Notes: generated from the letters alone by a model not told the origin. Numbered from the stretch's first letter, positions 38,572 through 47,847 are shown. The stretch is DNA of 64,000 nucleotides from CBDDKW01 sp965230425 (GCA_965230425.1 CBDDKW010000019.1:1-64000); one strand, 5' to 3'. Made by a program: numbers and translations.

Positions 38572-39219
38572 TTATTGATTTTTGAGTGTGAAGCCAGCCA
38601 AATCCCCTGAGAGTTTTGCTAAACAGCGCCTGACACGTGAGTGTTGATAGTAATCATCAAGTTGTTGTAGCTGCGTATCAGAAGGCAGAGGTAAAACGTC
38701 AATATCTAATCGTAAGTCTTCAATGCAGGCATCCAAAGATGCCCATGTTTTCTTATAACAATAGATATAGTCGCAAATCGCTTTCCAGGGTGTAGCAATG
38801 TAAAAGGTATAGTGGTTCTCATGGATACGTTCAACATTAGTATACAAGTGCGCATGAGGGACATGCTGAAAGGTAAATAAACCAATAGGTGTTTGAAATT
38901 GTTTGCTGCGCTTACATGTAACGCTAGTGATGGTTCGCACAGCTTCAGGGATCAGTTGATGAAAACTGAGTGCTGATTCAAGACTAATGTAGGACGGACC
39001 ATAAATAAACTGTGCCAACTCAAAGGGGTGTATAGTATTTTCACTTCCATGCTCTCGGATTTGATAGAGCCCTCTGCGTATATGCAGTAATTTACCCTGT
39101 GCGATTAAGCGTTTAATTTTGCTATATCGGCTATGTGCTGTGCCCCCCAATAAGACTGCAATTTCAGCATCTGTGATGTAAGCATGAGGCATTTTTTTTA
39201 CAAACTCGTTTAAATCCAT
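38572..39219 (-). CDS. abiEi: AbiEi-type antitoxin and transcriptional repressor
   Basis: A 215-residue protein. The N-terminal winged helix (ITDAEIAVLLGGTAHSRYSKIKRLI, then GLYQI) binds DNA, and the C-terminal AbiEi domain (GPSYISLESALSFHQLIPE, TPWKAICDYIYCYK) neutralises the toxin. In studied AbiE systems the antitoxin represses its own promoter by binding inverted repeats. Two such palindromes lie just upstream here (39235-39253 and 39294-39336). Confidence 0.9.
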   Translation of the reverse strand: MDLNEFVKKMPHAYITDAEIAVLLGGTAHSRYSKIKRLIAQGKLLHIRRGLYQIREHGSENTIHPFELAQFIYGPSYISLESALSFHQLIPEAVRTITSVTCKRSKQFQTPIGLFTFQHVPHAHLYTNVERIHENHYTFYIATPWKAICDYIYCYKKTWASLDACIEDLRLDIDVLPLPSDTQLQQLDDYYQHSRVRRCLAKLSGDLAGFTLKNQ

Positions 39220-39234
39220 TAATTTTTACTCAAT

Positions 39235-39253
39235 ACTGTCATAAAATGACAGT
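39235..39253. promoter_or_regulatory. Operator palindrome 1 of the abiE promoter
   Basis: ACTGTCAT-AAA-ATGACAGT, 8-base perfect arms, 16 bases upstream of the abiEi start codon. It shares the half-site TGACAGT with the larger palindrome at 39294-39336. Confidence 0.75.
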
Positions 39254-39293
39254 TTCATGCAAAATTATAGATTAAATTAGTAAAAAATCAAAC

Positions 39294-39336
39294 TTATTGC
39301 ACGATACTGTCATTTTGTGACAGTATCGTGCAATAA
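39294..39336. promoter_or_regulatory. Operator palindrome 2 of the abiE promoter
   Basis: Perfect 19-base arms (39294-39312 and 39318-39336) around a TTTTG spacer, with the core ACTGTCA...TGACAGT shared with palindrome 1. It lies between abiEi and the pentapeptide gene, both on the minus strand. It could also serve as the terminator of the upstream gene, but no T tract follows on that strand. Confidence 0.75.
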
Positions 39337-39372
39337 TTTTATGATGAAATAAGTATGAAAGCACTTAAAGTA

Positions 39373-40707
39373 CTATGAACAATCCCGATCGCTGCTTTGA
39401 CCACCTGGGAGCACAGTGTGGCAGAGCTTGGCTTTGGCGAAGATGGCATCTACGGAGATTGCTTTCTTTATAGGTTTAATACTATTTGGGGCGGATTCAT
39501 CGAATTTAAAATAACCGAATTGAGTATTTGCAAAATTTGCATTAGACAAGTCTGCGCCGGCAAAGGCTTGGGAAAGATTTTTATCGAGACGATACCAGAC
39601 TAAGTGGGCATTGGAAAAATCTGCATGATTTAAATTGCTGTGATTGAATGTGTTACTGGCCATGGTCATTAATACATGATCAAACTGGCTATTAGTTAAA
39701 TTAGCTTTAGCAAAATTATCTTCAGTTAATTGGCTTTGGTTAATATGTAGATCATGTAGATCACAACCTGTGAAATTAATATAATTCAGCCAGCGTGAAT
39801 GTAATGGTTTATTTAAGGAAATACTATTAACCAATTTACCATCGGGCATTGTGACTCTGCAGAGTACAGTATTTTTAAAATTAACTTGTTGTAGTTGACT
39901 TTGGTTGAAATCCACATCCACTAATACAGAATGATTAAAATTCACATTATTCAAATGGGAATGACGCCAATTTGTTTTATAAATAATACTATTTGTTAGC
40001 TGTACACCAATTAACTGGGAATGATTGAATGCACTATTTGCCAAATTAACATTATTCATAATGCTATTGATAATATGAGCACGACTGAAGTCACTTTGAG
40101 CTAATTGGCTGTGCGAGAAATTACTATTTTTAATAGCAGCGCGTTGAAATTCGATGTGGCTAATTTTGCCGTTCTGATTAATTTTTTCAAAATTACTATT
40201 AGTTATATGAGTATTATTTAATTTAAGCGCAAACCAAGGTATGCCGCGTGCTGTCGTGCCTAGCGTAATATTCGTGAATGCCGTATTTTGAATATCACCA
40301 GCACTGAAATCGGTAAACCAAAAATAATTATTTTCGAAATTGCTATTCATAATTCGGCTGTTTTTGATATTAGCATGACAGAAGCGGCTATCAGCAAAGT
40401 TGCTGTTGGTTATTTCAGTATTCCGTAGAGAAATGGGGGTTGGGCTATGTACACCATCATAACGGCCTATGCAGAAAGTAGAATGACTGAAATTAGCATT
40501 AGTAAATAAACTGTCATCGAAGCGACAAACGGGAATGCTTTTTTTATTGGCATATTTTTCAAGGGAAAGTTTTTGATAATTCACGGAGCTAAAATTACAA
40601 TCCACACAATCACACGCATTCTTTTGCTTGTAAGAGTTGATCTCTGGCATGGCTAGTGCGGTGTTAATACTGATTAACAGGGTGAATAGGAATACTAGTC
40701 TTTTCAT
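39373..40707 (-). CDS. Secreted pentapeptide-repeat-like protein
   Basis: About 444 residues from MKRLVFLF. A signal peptide ends near ALA. From about residue 65 to the end, degenerate five-residue repeats of the A/S-N/D-F/L-x-x type recur (NANFSHSTF, NSNFADSRF, NSNFENNYF, NADFSNAHL, NANFANTQF). They would fold as a right-handed quadrilateral beta-helix. Cysteines occur near the N-terminus (C-D-C-V-D-C) and at the end. Unlike most pentapeptide proteins it is exported. Function unknown. Confidence 0.82.
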   Translation of the reverse strand: MKRLVFLFTLLISINTALAMPEINSYKQKNACDCVDCNFSSVNYQKLSLEKYANKKSIPVCRFDDSLFTNANFSHSTFCIGRYDGVHSPTPISLRNTEITNSNFADSRFCHANIKNSRIMNSNFENNYFWFTDFSAGDIQNTAFTNITLGTTARGIPWFALKLNNTHITNSNFEKINQNGKISHIEFQRAAIKNSNFSHSQLAQSDFSRAHIINSIMNNVNLANSAFNHSQLIGVQLTNSIIYKTNWRHSHLNNVNFNHSVLVDVDFNQSQLQQVNFKNTVLCRVTMPDGKLVNSISLNKPLHSRWLNYINFTGCDLHDLHINQSQLTEDNFAKANLTNSQFDHVLMTMASNTFNHSNLNHADFSNAHLVWYRLDKNLSQAFAGADLSNANFANTQFGYFKFDESAPNSIKPIKKAISVDAIFAKAKLCHTVLPGGQSSDRDCS

Positions 40708-40767
40708 AAGCATTTTCCTTCGGTGAAAAATATATACCCGTAGTGATTCATATTTCGGCTATAGATA

Positions 40768-42054
40768 TTATTTACAATAAGTTTCTTTGCATCGCCAGGC
40801 GAGGATTAAGCCAATCAATATGCCAATGGGGAATAACAACATGCATAGTTTATAATCAGCGGTTGAGTAAACTGGAATATTGCCAACCATTTTGTGGTCC
40901 CAAAAATAATCCATCAGAAAACCGAAGAGTGGCTGAAATAGCGCAGGACCACCCATGATAATCACTGAGGCTAGTCCTGTGGCAGTACCGGTAACTGTAT
41001 GCGCATTACTTTCTGCGATAACAGCATAGCCGATGATTTGCGAACTGGAAAAGAAGCCCAAGGCAAAGAATAAACCCATTAAACTGTAATAATGCAATTG
41101 TGGCATAAACAAGATAGCCAGCATGACGATTAGTGCAGTAAGTGCACCAAATAACATGCCCGGACGACGTTTACCCATGCGATCAGAAATAGAACCAAAA
41201 ATAGGTGAGCCAAAGATTGTGCCAAAGAACAACATGGAAGATACCATCGTCGCTTGAGTGATACTTAAATGATGAATATTCTGTAGGTATAAGCTTGCCC
41301 AGAGTCCACCTAATACCATCAATGGCATATTTAACAGTGAGGTATAAGTGCCACAGATCCAATTTTGTTTATTACTCATTGCTGTTTTAATCGCAGTCTT
41401 AAATGGTAATGCTACTTGAGTATTTGTTTGTGCCTCGTCTCTACTAGTATTCTGAGGATGGTCTTTGACGCTAAAAAATATAATAGCAGTAATTACAATA
41501 CCCAGTATGCCATTATACTGCATGGCCTGACGCCAGCCATAAGTATGTGTAATCATTTGTAGGGGAGTATGGGCTAGCACACCACCTAACATGGCCATCG
41601 TGACGATGGAACCTACGACAAAAGCCATCCGTTGTGGTGGAAACCAACGAGAAGCCAGCATGACACAACTTAAAAATGCAAACGCATTGCCAAAACCAGT
41701 GACAAAATGACACGTTGCTGCCAGCCAAAAATGCTGGGCATGAGCAAAGACAAAAGTTGCAGCAACACACAGTATTAAGGCGGTTAAAATAATTTTGCGT
41801 GTGGAAAAACGATCTAATAACAAACCAGCCGGTAATAATAACAGTGCATTGGCAATAAAATAGGTGCTGGAGAGTGCGCTCAATTGACTAGCACGGATAG
41901 AGAACGCCTGCATCATATCGGTACTGATAGCATCAAACATATTCATTTGAATAAATTCATAAAAGAAGAATAAGCTCGCTGCAAAGCATACTAACCAGGG
42001 CATTATGGCCAAAGTTGTTTGCTCTAGTGGGTGGGTTGTTGTGGTGTTTGTCAT
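40768..42054 (-). CDS. Major facilitator superfamily transporter, possibly for nucleosides (Pht-like)
   Basis: About 12 transmembrane helices in 428 residues. The MFS signature between helices 2 and 3 is LLDRFSTRKI, with a second copy, SDRMGKRRPG, in the C-half. Its start overlaps the tdk stop as ATGA, so it is translated together with thymidine kinase. In Legionella the Pht MFS transporters PhtC and PhtD are linked to thymidine uptake, and the gene pairing suggests the same here. The substrate is inference from context. Confidence 0.8.
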   Translation of the reverse strand: MTNTTTTHPLEQTTLAIMPWLVCFAASLFFFYEFIQMNMFDAISTDMMQAFSIRASQLSALSSTYFIANALLLLPAGLLLDRFSTRKIILTALILCVAATFVFAHAQHFWLAATCHFVTGFGNAFAFLSCVMLASRWFPPQRMAFVVGSIVTMAMLGGVLAHTPLQMITHTYGWRQAMQYNGILGIVITAIIFFSVKDHPQNTSRDEAQTNTQVALPFKTAIKTAMSNKQNWICGTYTSLLNMPLMVLGGLWASLYLQNIHHLSITQATMVSSMLFFGTIFGSPIFGSISDRMGKRRPGMLFGALTALIVMLAILFMPQLHYYSLMGLFFALGFFSSSQIIGYAVIAESNAHTVTGTATGLASVIIMGGPALFQPLFGFLMDYFWDHKMVGNIPVYSTADYKLCMLLFPIGILIGLILAWRCKETYCK

Positions 42055-42689
42055 ACTTCTTCAAGCACCTCTTCTGTGATCTCTGTTTTTTGCTGCGTTG
42101 TCTGTTTCACCCCAGAATCGCCAGCTTTAAAATGCTTACGGCAGGTGGCGATATAACTATCATTACCACCAATGACCACTTGAGCACCTTCGCTGATCTT
42201 ATTACCCTGTGCATCAATACGCATATTCATGATGGCTTTACGACCACAATGGCAGACAGTTTTAAGTTCACTTAATTCATCGGCCAGAGCGAGTAAGTGT
42301 AAGCTTCCTTCGAAGGGGGTTGCGCGAAAGTCAGAGCGTAACCCATAGGCTAGTACCGGTAAATGTAATTTATCAACGATGTCTGATAGCTGAAATACTT
42401 GTGCTTTACTCAGGAATTGCGCTTCGTCTACAAGGATGCATTTGATATTCGGGCGGCTACGTAATTGATTCACTACATAATTATAAAGGTCGTCGCTAGG
42501 TTCAATACTGATGGCATTAGCGTGGATCCCAATCCGTGAATTAATCACGCTAGTTCCATAACGGTCATCAATGGCGGGAGTAAAAAGTATAGTGTCCATC
42601 CCACGTTCACGGTAATTGTAATCTGATTGGAGTAAATTTGTGCTTTTGCCTGCATTCATGGCTGAGTAATAAAAGTACAGTTTCGCCAT
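42051..42689 (-). CDS. tdk: Thymidine kinase
   Basis: Type II thymidine kinase phosphorylating thymidine to dTMP. P-loop SAMNAGKST is at residues 9-17, the DEAQFL Walker B near 89, and the lasso with zinc cysteines in CHCGRKA and CRKH near 145-183, with VVIGGNDSYIA between. Length 212 residues fits. The final 30 residues (TTQQKTEITEEVLEEV) are a non-conserved tail. Its stop overlaps the MFS transporter start. Confidence 0.95.
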   Translation of the reverse strand: MAKLYFYYSAMNAGKSTNLLQSDYNYRERGMDTILFTPAIDDRYGTSVINSRIGIHANAISIEPSDDLYNYVVNQLRSRPNIKCILVDEAQFLSKAQVFQLSDIVDKLHLPVLAYGLRSDFRATPFEGSLHLLALADELSELKTVCHCGRKAIMNMRIDAQGNKISEGAQVVIGGNDSYIATCRKHFKAGDSGVKQTTQQKTEITEEVLEEV

Positions 42690-42797
42690 TGGGGTATCCT
42701 TGCGCCAGTATATTGTGGCTGGGATTTTACTCTCTAAGCCATAAAACTCAAGCTTGTTCTATGCTATTCTTCGCTAGCCTTAAAGGGAGAAAAAATT

Positions 42798-43670
42798 ATG
42801 GACTCAATGCAACAATTAACTGCCTCTGAATTGATTTTAAATGCAGATGGCAGTGTTTATCATTTGAACTTATTGCCTGAAGAATTAGCAGAAACGGTCA
42901 TTACTGTGGGTGATCCGGACCGTGTGGACGCGGTATCGAAGTACTTTGATAGTATTGAGGTCAAAAAACACAAGCGTGAATTTGTTACCCATACCGGCCG
43001 CTTGGGTAGTAAACGCGTGAGTGTGATTTCTACCGGTATAGGCACGGATAATATCGATATTGTCCTCAACGAGCTTGATGCCCTGGTGAATATTGATTTA
43101 GCACAGCGCCGACTGAAGCAAACCCCCACGCCATTAAATATTGTGCGTATTGGTACCTGTGGTGGCTTGCAGGCAGATACACCAGAGGATTCCTATGTGG
43201 TATCGTCTCATGGATTCGATTTTACCGGCTTAATGCATTTCTACGATTATCCACAACAGCAGGATGAGCAGCAATTGTTTGCTGCAGCGCAAACACATTT
43301 TGCCGACTATCAAGTGATGCCCCATGTGTTTGCAGGTAGTCAGGATTTAATTAATTTATTTAAACAGCGTTGTACGCCTGGTATTACGGCCACTTGCAGC
43401 GGTTTTTATGCACCTCAAGGTCGACAGTTACGTGCTAAAGTAAAATATCCGGATATTCTGGATCAGATGCAGCAATTTCAGCATGAGGGATTACGCATTG
43501 TGAATTTTGAAATGGAGACCGCAGGGATTTATGGTTTAGGGCGCGTATTGGGTCATCATTGTTGCTCGGTTAATTTAGTGGTGGCTAATCGGGTTAATCA
43601 ACGCTTTTCCCAGGATATGTATAAGAGTATGGATGAGATGATTCAATATGTACTGTCGGTTTTGGGTTGA
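42798..43670 (+). CDS. udp: Nucleoside phosphorylase, uridine-phosphorylase family
   Basis: A hexameric-type (NP-I) nucleoside phosphorylase of 290 residues. VGDPDRVD near residue 37 and ISTGIGTDN near 77 bind phosphate, RIGTCGGLQ (near 112) is the core motif, and FEMETAGIYG (near 236) carries the ribose-binding Glu-Met-Glu. It phosphorolyses pyrimidine (deoxy)nucleosides, probably uridine and/or thymidine. AGGGAG sits about 9 bases before the ATG at 42798. It is transcribed divergently from tdk and convergently with deoC. It is longer than E. coli Udp (253) and closer to the variants of about 290 residues. Confidence 0.85.
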   Translation: MDSMQQLTASELILNADGSVYHLNLLPEELAETVITVGDPDRVDAVSKYFDSIEVKKHKREFVTHTGRLGSKRVSVISTGIGTDNIDIVLNELDALVNIDLAQRRLKQTPTPLNIVRIGTCGGLQADTPEDSYVVSSHGFDFTGLMHFYDYPQQQDEQQLFAAAQTHFADYQVMPHVFAGSQDLINLFKQRCTPGITATCSGFYAPQGRQLRAKVKYPDILDQMQQFQHEGLRIVNFEMETAGIYGLGRVLGHHCCSVNLVVANRVNQRFSQDMYKSMDEMIQYVLSVLG

Positions 43671-44406
43671 TTAATTATTTATAATCTCATCCAGCAAGCG
43701 ACTCGTGCCGATGCGGCAATGCTGAGGAGTGACCCATTCATCACCCATAATATTTTTCGCAAGATTAATATACGCATGAGCTTGTTCTAGTGTGGCGATA
43801 CCACCTGCTGCTTTAAAACCAATATTCAATCCAAGCTTGCGTTCTGCTTCGTCAATGGCTTGTAACATCATGGCCGCAGCTTCGATTGTAGCGCCGGTTT
43901 TACTTTTGCCGGTGGAGGTTTTAATAAAATCAGCACCTGCAGCAATGGCATCGTGGCTAGCATGGTAAATTAACTTCGCATCGCGTAGAGCGCCTGTTTC
44001 TAAAATTAACTTTTAATAATGCTTTGTCATTACATACTTGTTTCGCCTGTTGGATTAATTGGAAGGGCGTTTTATCATCACCGGTCATATAAGCTTGATA
44101 GGGCATCACCATATCAATTTCAGTGGCGCCTGCATCAATAGACTTTTCAATGCGCTGTAATACTCGTTCAGGTTCATCAGTACCTTCAGGGAAATTACAT
44201 ACAGTGGCAATAGCCACTGGCGTATCCGCCAATAGTTCCTTTGCTAAACCCACAAATCGGGGGTAAATACATACAGCAGCTACATAACGATCGTGATAGT
44301 GCACTTTCGCGCAGAGTTTTTTAATATCATGCTCGCTACAGTTTTCATTTAAATTAGTCAGGTCGAGTAAACTAAAAACTTCTTTCTGGTTTACAGGTTT
44401 CTTCAC
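43671..44406 (-). pseudogene. deoC: Deoxyribose-phosphate aldolase with a one-base frameshift
   Basis: DeoC cleaves deoxyribose 5-phosphate to acetaldehyde and glyceraldehyde 3-phosphate. The N-terminal 130 residues (FSLLDLTNL, VAAVCIYPRF, TVCNFPEG, EIDMVMPYQAY) are intact to ALLKV. There one extra base near 44006 shifts the frame. Removing it restores ILETGALRDAK, then ADFIKTSTGK with the Schiff-base Lys, and GFKAAGGI to the end at 43671. Start is GTG at 44406. It is the last gene of the phosphate/nucleoside operon. Confidence 0.9.
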
Positions 44407-44432
44407 CTAGGGCCATATGGGCGATAAAACTT

Positions 44433-45248
44433 TCAACTTGCATGTATGCGCTCCACAAAGCGTAATAGTAATTGAGTTAATTTCTCAGCAGCTAAATTAG
44501 CATGGTGTAGGGTTCCCTCATGACTGAGTGTTTCATCATTCATCCCTGCTGCCATATTCGTCATGGTAGAAATAGCACAGACTCTTAAACCACAGTGTCG
44601 AGCCACAATGACTTCAGGTACGGTGGACATCCCTACTGCATCAGCGCCTAAACATTTAAAGGCACGAATTTCTGCAGGGGTTTCAAACATTGGGCCACGC
44701 GTTGCTAAATAGACACCTTGTTTAAGTGGGATGTTTAATTCTTTAGCCACAGAAAGTAATTGTTCGCGTAAGGCTTTATCATAGGCTTGGTCCATGGAGA
44801 CAAAACGCGGACCAAATTCATCGTCATTATCTCCCACCAAGGGATTACAACCTTGAAAATTAATATGATCATTAATCAGCATAAAATTACCCGGTGGTAT
44901 ATCTTCGCGTAATGAACCTGCTGCATTAGTGATGATAATTTCTTCACAGCCTAAGCATTTTAAACTGCGGACCAAGTGCTTAATATGTTGATGCGCTGGG
45001 TTTTCATAATAATGAATTCGCCCTTGTAAGCAAATAACTGGGACATTATTTAATAGACCAATATGTAATTGACCGGCATGACCAGACACCGTGCTGACTG
45101 GGAAATTAGGAATATCTTTATAGGCGATGACTGTACTGTTAGTCATGCTTTTAGCCACCTCACCTAAGCCTGAGCCTAAGAGGATAGCAATACGAGGTTG
45201 AATGTCTTGCGCTTGGCTACGAATAAAGTCTGCAATGGCCTGGGGCAT
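44433..45248 (-). CDS. punA: Purine nucleoside phosphorylase (trimeric, class I)
   Basis: Phosphorolyses inosine and guanosine to base plus ribose 1-phosphate. LLGSGLGEVA (phosphate loop) is near residue 24, FPVSTVSGHAG near 52, GRIHYYE near 76, ITNAAGSL near 105, GVYLATRGPMFETPAEI near 180 with the substrate Glu, and GADAVGMSTVPE near 205. About 271 residues from the ATG at 45248, with AGGA just upstream. The next gene upstream, cdd, ends 13 bases before it. Confidence 0.95.
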   Translation of the reverse strand: MPQAIADFIRSQAQDIQPRIAILLGSGLGEVAKSMTNSTVIAYKDIPNFPVSTVSGHAGQLHIGLLNNVPVICLQGRIHYYENPAHQHIKHLVRSLKCLGCEEIIITNAAGSLREDIPPGNFMLINDHINFQGCNPLVGDNDDEFGPRFVSMDQAYDKALREQLLSVAKELNIPLKQGVYLATRGPMFETPAEIRAFKCLGADAVGMSTVPEVIVARHCGLRVCAISTMTNMAAGMNDETLSHEGTLHHANLAAEKLTQLLLRFVERIHAS

Positions 45249-45261
45249 ATGAGTATTCCTA

Positions 45262-45666
45262 TTAACGTAAGTGCTCAAGATTATCGGGGCCAAAAGATTC
45301 TGGCAGTAATTCTGCTAATGTCATGGTTTTTACCACACCGGTATCATCACATAAGTGAATGGGCACAGAGCCTGCAGCAAATTCACGAATACGTTGCCGA
45401 CATGCCCCACAAGGCGGACAAATACCGTCGCCACTACCTACGATTAATACTTCGTTGATTTGCTTATCACCCGCAACAATCATCGCACTGATGGCGGAAC
45501 CTTCGGCATACTGTGTTAACCCATAAGAGGCATTTTCCACATTGCAGCCTACATGATAGCTATCATCGCCACTACGGATACAACAACCCACCAAGAATTT
45601 TGAATAGGGTGCATACGCTCGTTGCTGCACAGCACGGGCTTTGTCCAACATCGGTTGTGTATCCAT
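45262..45666 (-). CDS. cdd: Cytidine deaminase with an altered zinc-ligand motif
   Basis: A 134-residue homotetrameric-type cytidine deaminase converting (deoxy)cytidine to (deoxy)uridine. The substrate motif GCNVENASYG and the PCGAC zinc cysteines are normal. The first zinc ligand, Cys or His in (C/H)AE, is replaced: the sequence reads YAEGSA, codon TAT. The catalytic Glu is kept. One base change from TGT or CAT would give this. The start at 45666 almost touches the PiT stop. Activity is doubtful unless Tyr is tolerated. Confidence 0.9.
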   Translation of the reverse strand: MDTQPMLDKARAVQQRAYAPYSKFLVGCCIRSGDDSYHVGCNVENASYGLTQYAEGSAISAMIVAGDKQINEVLIVGSGDGICPPCGACRQRIREFAAGSVPIHLCDDTGVVKTMTLAELLPESFGPDNLEHLR

Positions 45667-45667
45667 A

Positions 45668-46922
45668 TTAAGCTCCAAAAATGGATTTAAAAATTAAAAA
45701 GTAAACGACGGCAAAAGTCGCACCTGCAGGGATAGTAATAATCCATGACATGAATATATTGCGAATAACTCGCATATTTAACGCACCAATACCGCGTGCT
45801 AAGCCTACACCAAGCACAGCACCTACTAAGGTTTGCGTAGCTGATACCGGGATCCCTGTACCCGTGGCAACGACCACTGTAAAGGCTGCCGCAAGTGTTG
45901 CGGCAAAGGCACGGCTAGGTGTTAAAGCGGTGATCCCTTCACCCACTGTGGCAATAACATTACGTCCATACATAAATAAACCTAAGATGACGCCAGTACA
46001 GCCAAGAAAGGGGATCCAAGGCGGTAGGTAAGTGGATGTAGTGACATGACCACCAGATTTAACGATGCTTACTACTGCAGCCATAGGACCTACTGCGATA
46101 GCGATATCGTTAGAACCATGGGCAAAGACCATGGCACAGGCGGTAAACATCATTAACACGGCAAAGATTTTTTCTGCCTGGGTAAACGCTTGTGACGTGG
46201 GGCATCCGCTTGGATGCTCACTTTACTAATCAGCAGTAACCCTAAAAAAGTCACGCCTAAGCCTGTGCCAATCGTAATCGTAATTTTATCCATAATGTCT
46301 AATTGATAACCCAAGTGGGTTAAGCCACGCAGAATGGAAGCGGTTGAAATAGCAATGCCAATTAAAAATAAATAAAAGGGTGCGTAACGTCGCGCATAAA
46401 AATAAGGATCGGCTTTAATAAAGACTAAGCGCTGCATACTTAAAAATAAAATATAAGATAACAAACCAGCCATTAATGGCGATGTAATCCAGCTCAAACC
46501 AATGATGCCAACTAAATGCCAATGTACAGCATCAGCGCCTAAGACAATAGCGCCAAAACCTACCATGGCACCAATAATGGTATGGGTAATCGAGACGGGT
46601 AAACAAAGTAACTGGCTAAAGCCATCCACGACGTGCCAGCTAAAAGCACAGATAACATACCATAAATCAAAATCTGCGGTGCATTTTCTAAGGCATAAGT
46701 ATTGATAATACCATTGCGTACAGTATCGCTTACTTGGTTACCGCCTAAGAAGGCACCGGCAAATTCAAAAATGACTGCGATTATCATGGCTTGGCGTACA
46801 GTAATAGCCTTTGAACCCATACTGGTACTCATGACATTGGCGAGGTCGTTGGCACCTACGCCCCATGTCATCAACAAGCCAAACAAACAGGCTAATATAA
46901 TATAAAGTGTTCCGTGATCCAT
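45668..46922 (-). pseudogene. pit: PiT-family phosphate permease with two frameshifts
   Basis: Low-affinity phosphate transporter (PiT/SLC20). N-terminal GANDLANVMSTSMGS and C-terminal AHGSNDIAIAVGP are the duplicated PiT signatures. The frame breaks near 46604, where a missing base turns an expected GLPVS into VYPS, and again near 46160-46190, just before IFAVLMMFTACAMVFAHGSND. The three pieces together cover a complete permease of about 415 residues with 10-12 membrane helices. It is followed by cdd and preceded by its usual DUF47 partner. Confidence 0.88.
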
Positions 46923-46928
46923 TGAGTA

Positions 46929-47606
46929 CTACCGTGCTAATAATAATTGTAATCGATTACCCACTTGTTCTGCGCGATCAGCAATATCGCCCACCCAGTC
47001 GATGATTTTATAAATGAAGATGACATCAACAGGAGATAAGTCCTGTTCTATTTTATAAAGTTGGCGGCGCACATCGATTTGAATTTCATCGGACTCATGC
47101 TCAGTTTCGGCAATTTTATTAATCATTTCTTCGACAATGTGAACTTCATTACCACGAAAGCCGGTTTCTAATAATTCATCTAATTCACAAATGGCCTTAT
47201 GACTTTGGTCGACGGCAGCAATAGAGCATTTCAATAAATCAAGAAAACGGATGGTAATTGTTTCAGGAATGGGCATTTTACGACCAATGATCAAACCCGC
47301 AATATCTTTGGCCTTGTTGGCGATGCGATCTTGGGTGGTGAGGATTTCTAATAAGTCACCACGTGAAACTGGCAAAAATAAACCCTTGGGTAAGTGAGCA
47401 CGCATATCCTGTTTAATTTCATCAGCCTGATGCTCAAGGGCGACGATCTTTTGCTGTTCTTCGTCGGCTTTTTGCCAATCATGGTCATAAACAGCCGCGA
47501 AAAAGCCCATCAACTCACTGGCGCATGCGTAAACTTTGGCCATGTGTTGTTGTAGTGGACGAATGGGTGAACGTGCAAATACATTAAATATATTTCCTGG
47601 TGCCAT
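46929..47606 (-). CDS. DUF47/PhoU-like phosphate transport regulator
   Basis: A 225-residue all-helical protein of the TIGR00153/DUF47 family, normally encoded just upstream of pit genes. NIFNVFARSPIRPLQQHM opens it, with PVSRGDLLEILTTQDRIANKAKDIAG in the middle and ETEHESDEIQIDVRRQLY near 180. It is thought to regulate the permease. The gap to pit is 6 bases. It is the first gene of the minus-strand operon running through cdd, punA and deoC. Confidence 0.92.
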   Translation of the reverse strand: MAPGNIFNVFARSPIRPLQQHMAKVYACASELMGFFAAVYDHDWQKADEEQQKIVALEHQADEIKQDMRAHLPKGLFLPVSRGDLLEILTTQDRIANKAKDIAGLIIGRKMPIPETITIRFLDLLKCSIAAVDQSHKAICELDELLETGFRGNEVHIVEEMINKIAETEHESDEIQIDVRRQLYKIEQDLSPVDVIFIYKIIDWVGDIADRAEQVGNRLQLLLAR

Positions 47607-47787
47607 ATCCTTGCTTCCATTAAGAATTTAATGGCAGGCAGTATAACGAGTTTTGCCTGGTGATACCACTTCCAGCTACTTCCTTTTAGGATAAAGGTCT
47701 GATGAATGTAACTCATTGAATAATAATAAATTACTTACTTTCTCAGCTTATAAGCTCGTCATCAACTATGTTGTTACTGGAAAAAAT

Positions 47788-47847
47788 GTTGTCATCCCGA
47801 ACAGGGGCGGTAGCCGCTGTGAGGGATCTCCCGATGATTTGATTACT
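47788..47847. repeat. Dispersed palindromic repeat, copy G
   Basis: TGTTGTCATCCCGAACAGGG, GCGGTAGCCGC hairpin, GGGATCTCCC...GATTTGATT. The closest relative is copy E. It lies in the spacer before mntA. Confidence 0.8.

Noticed and set aside
43900..44050. Programmed frameshifting in deoC
   Set aside because: No slippery heptamer with a following structure is visible, and DeoC is not known to use frameshifting; a simple one-base insertion explains it.
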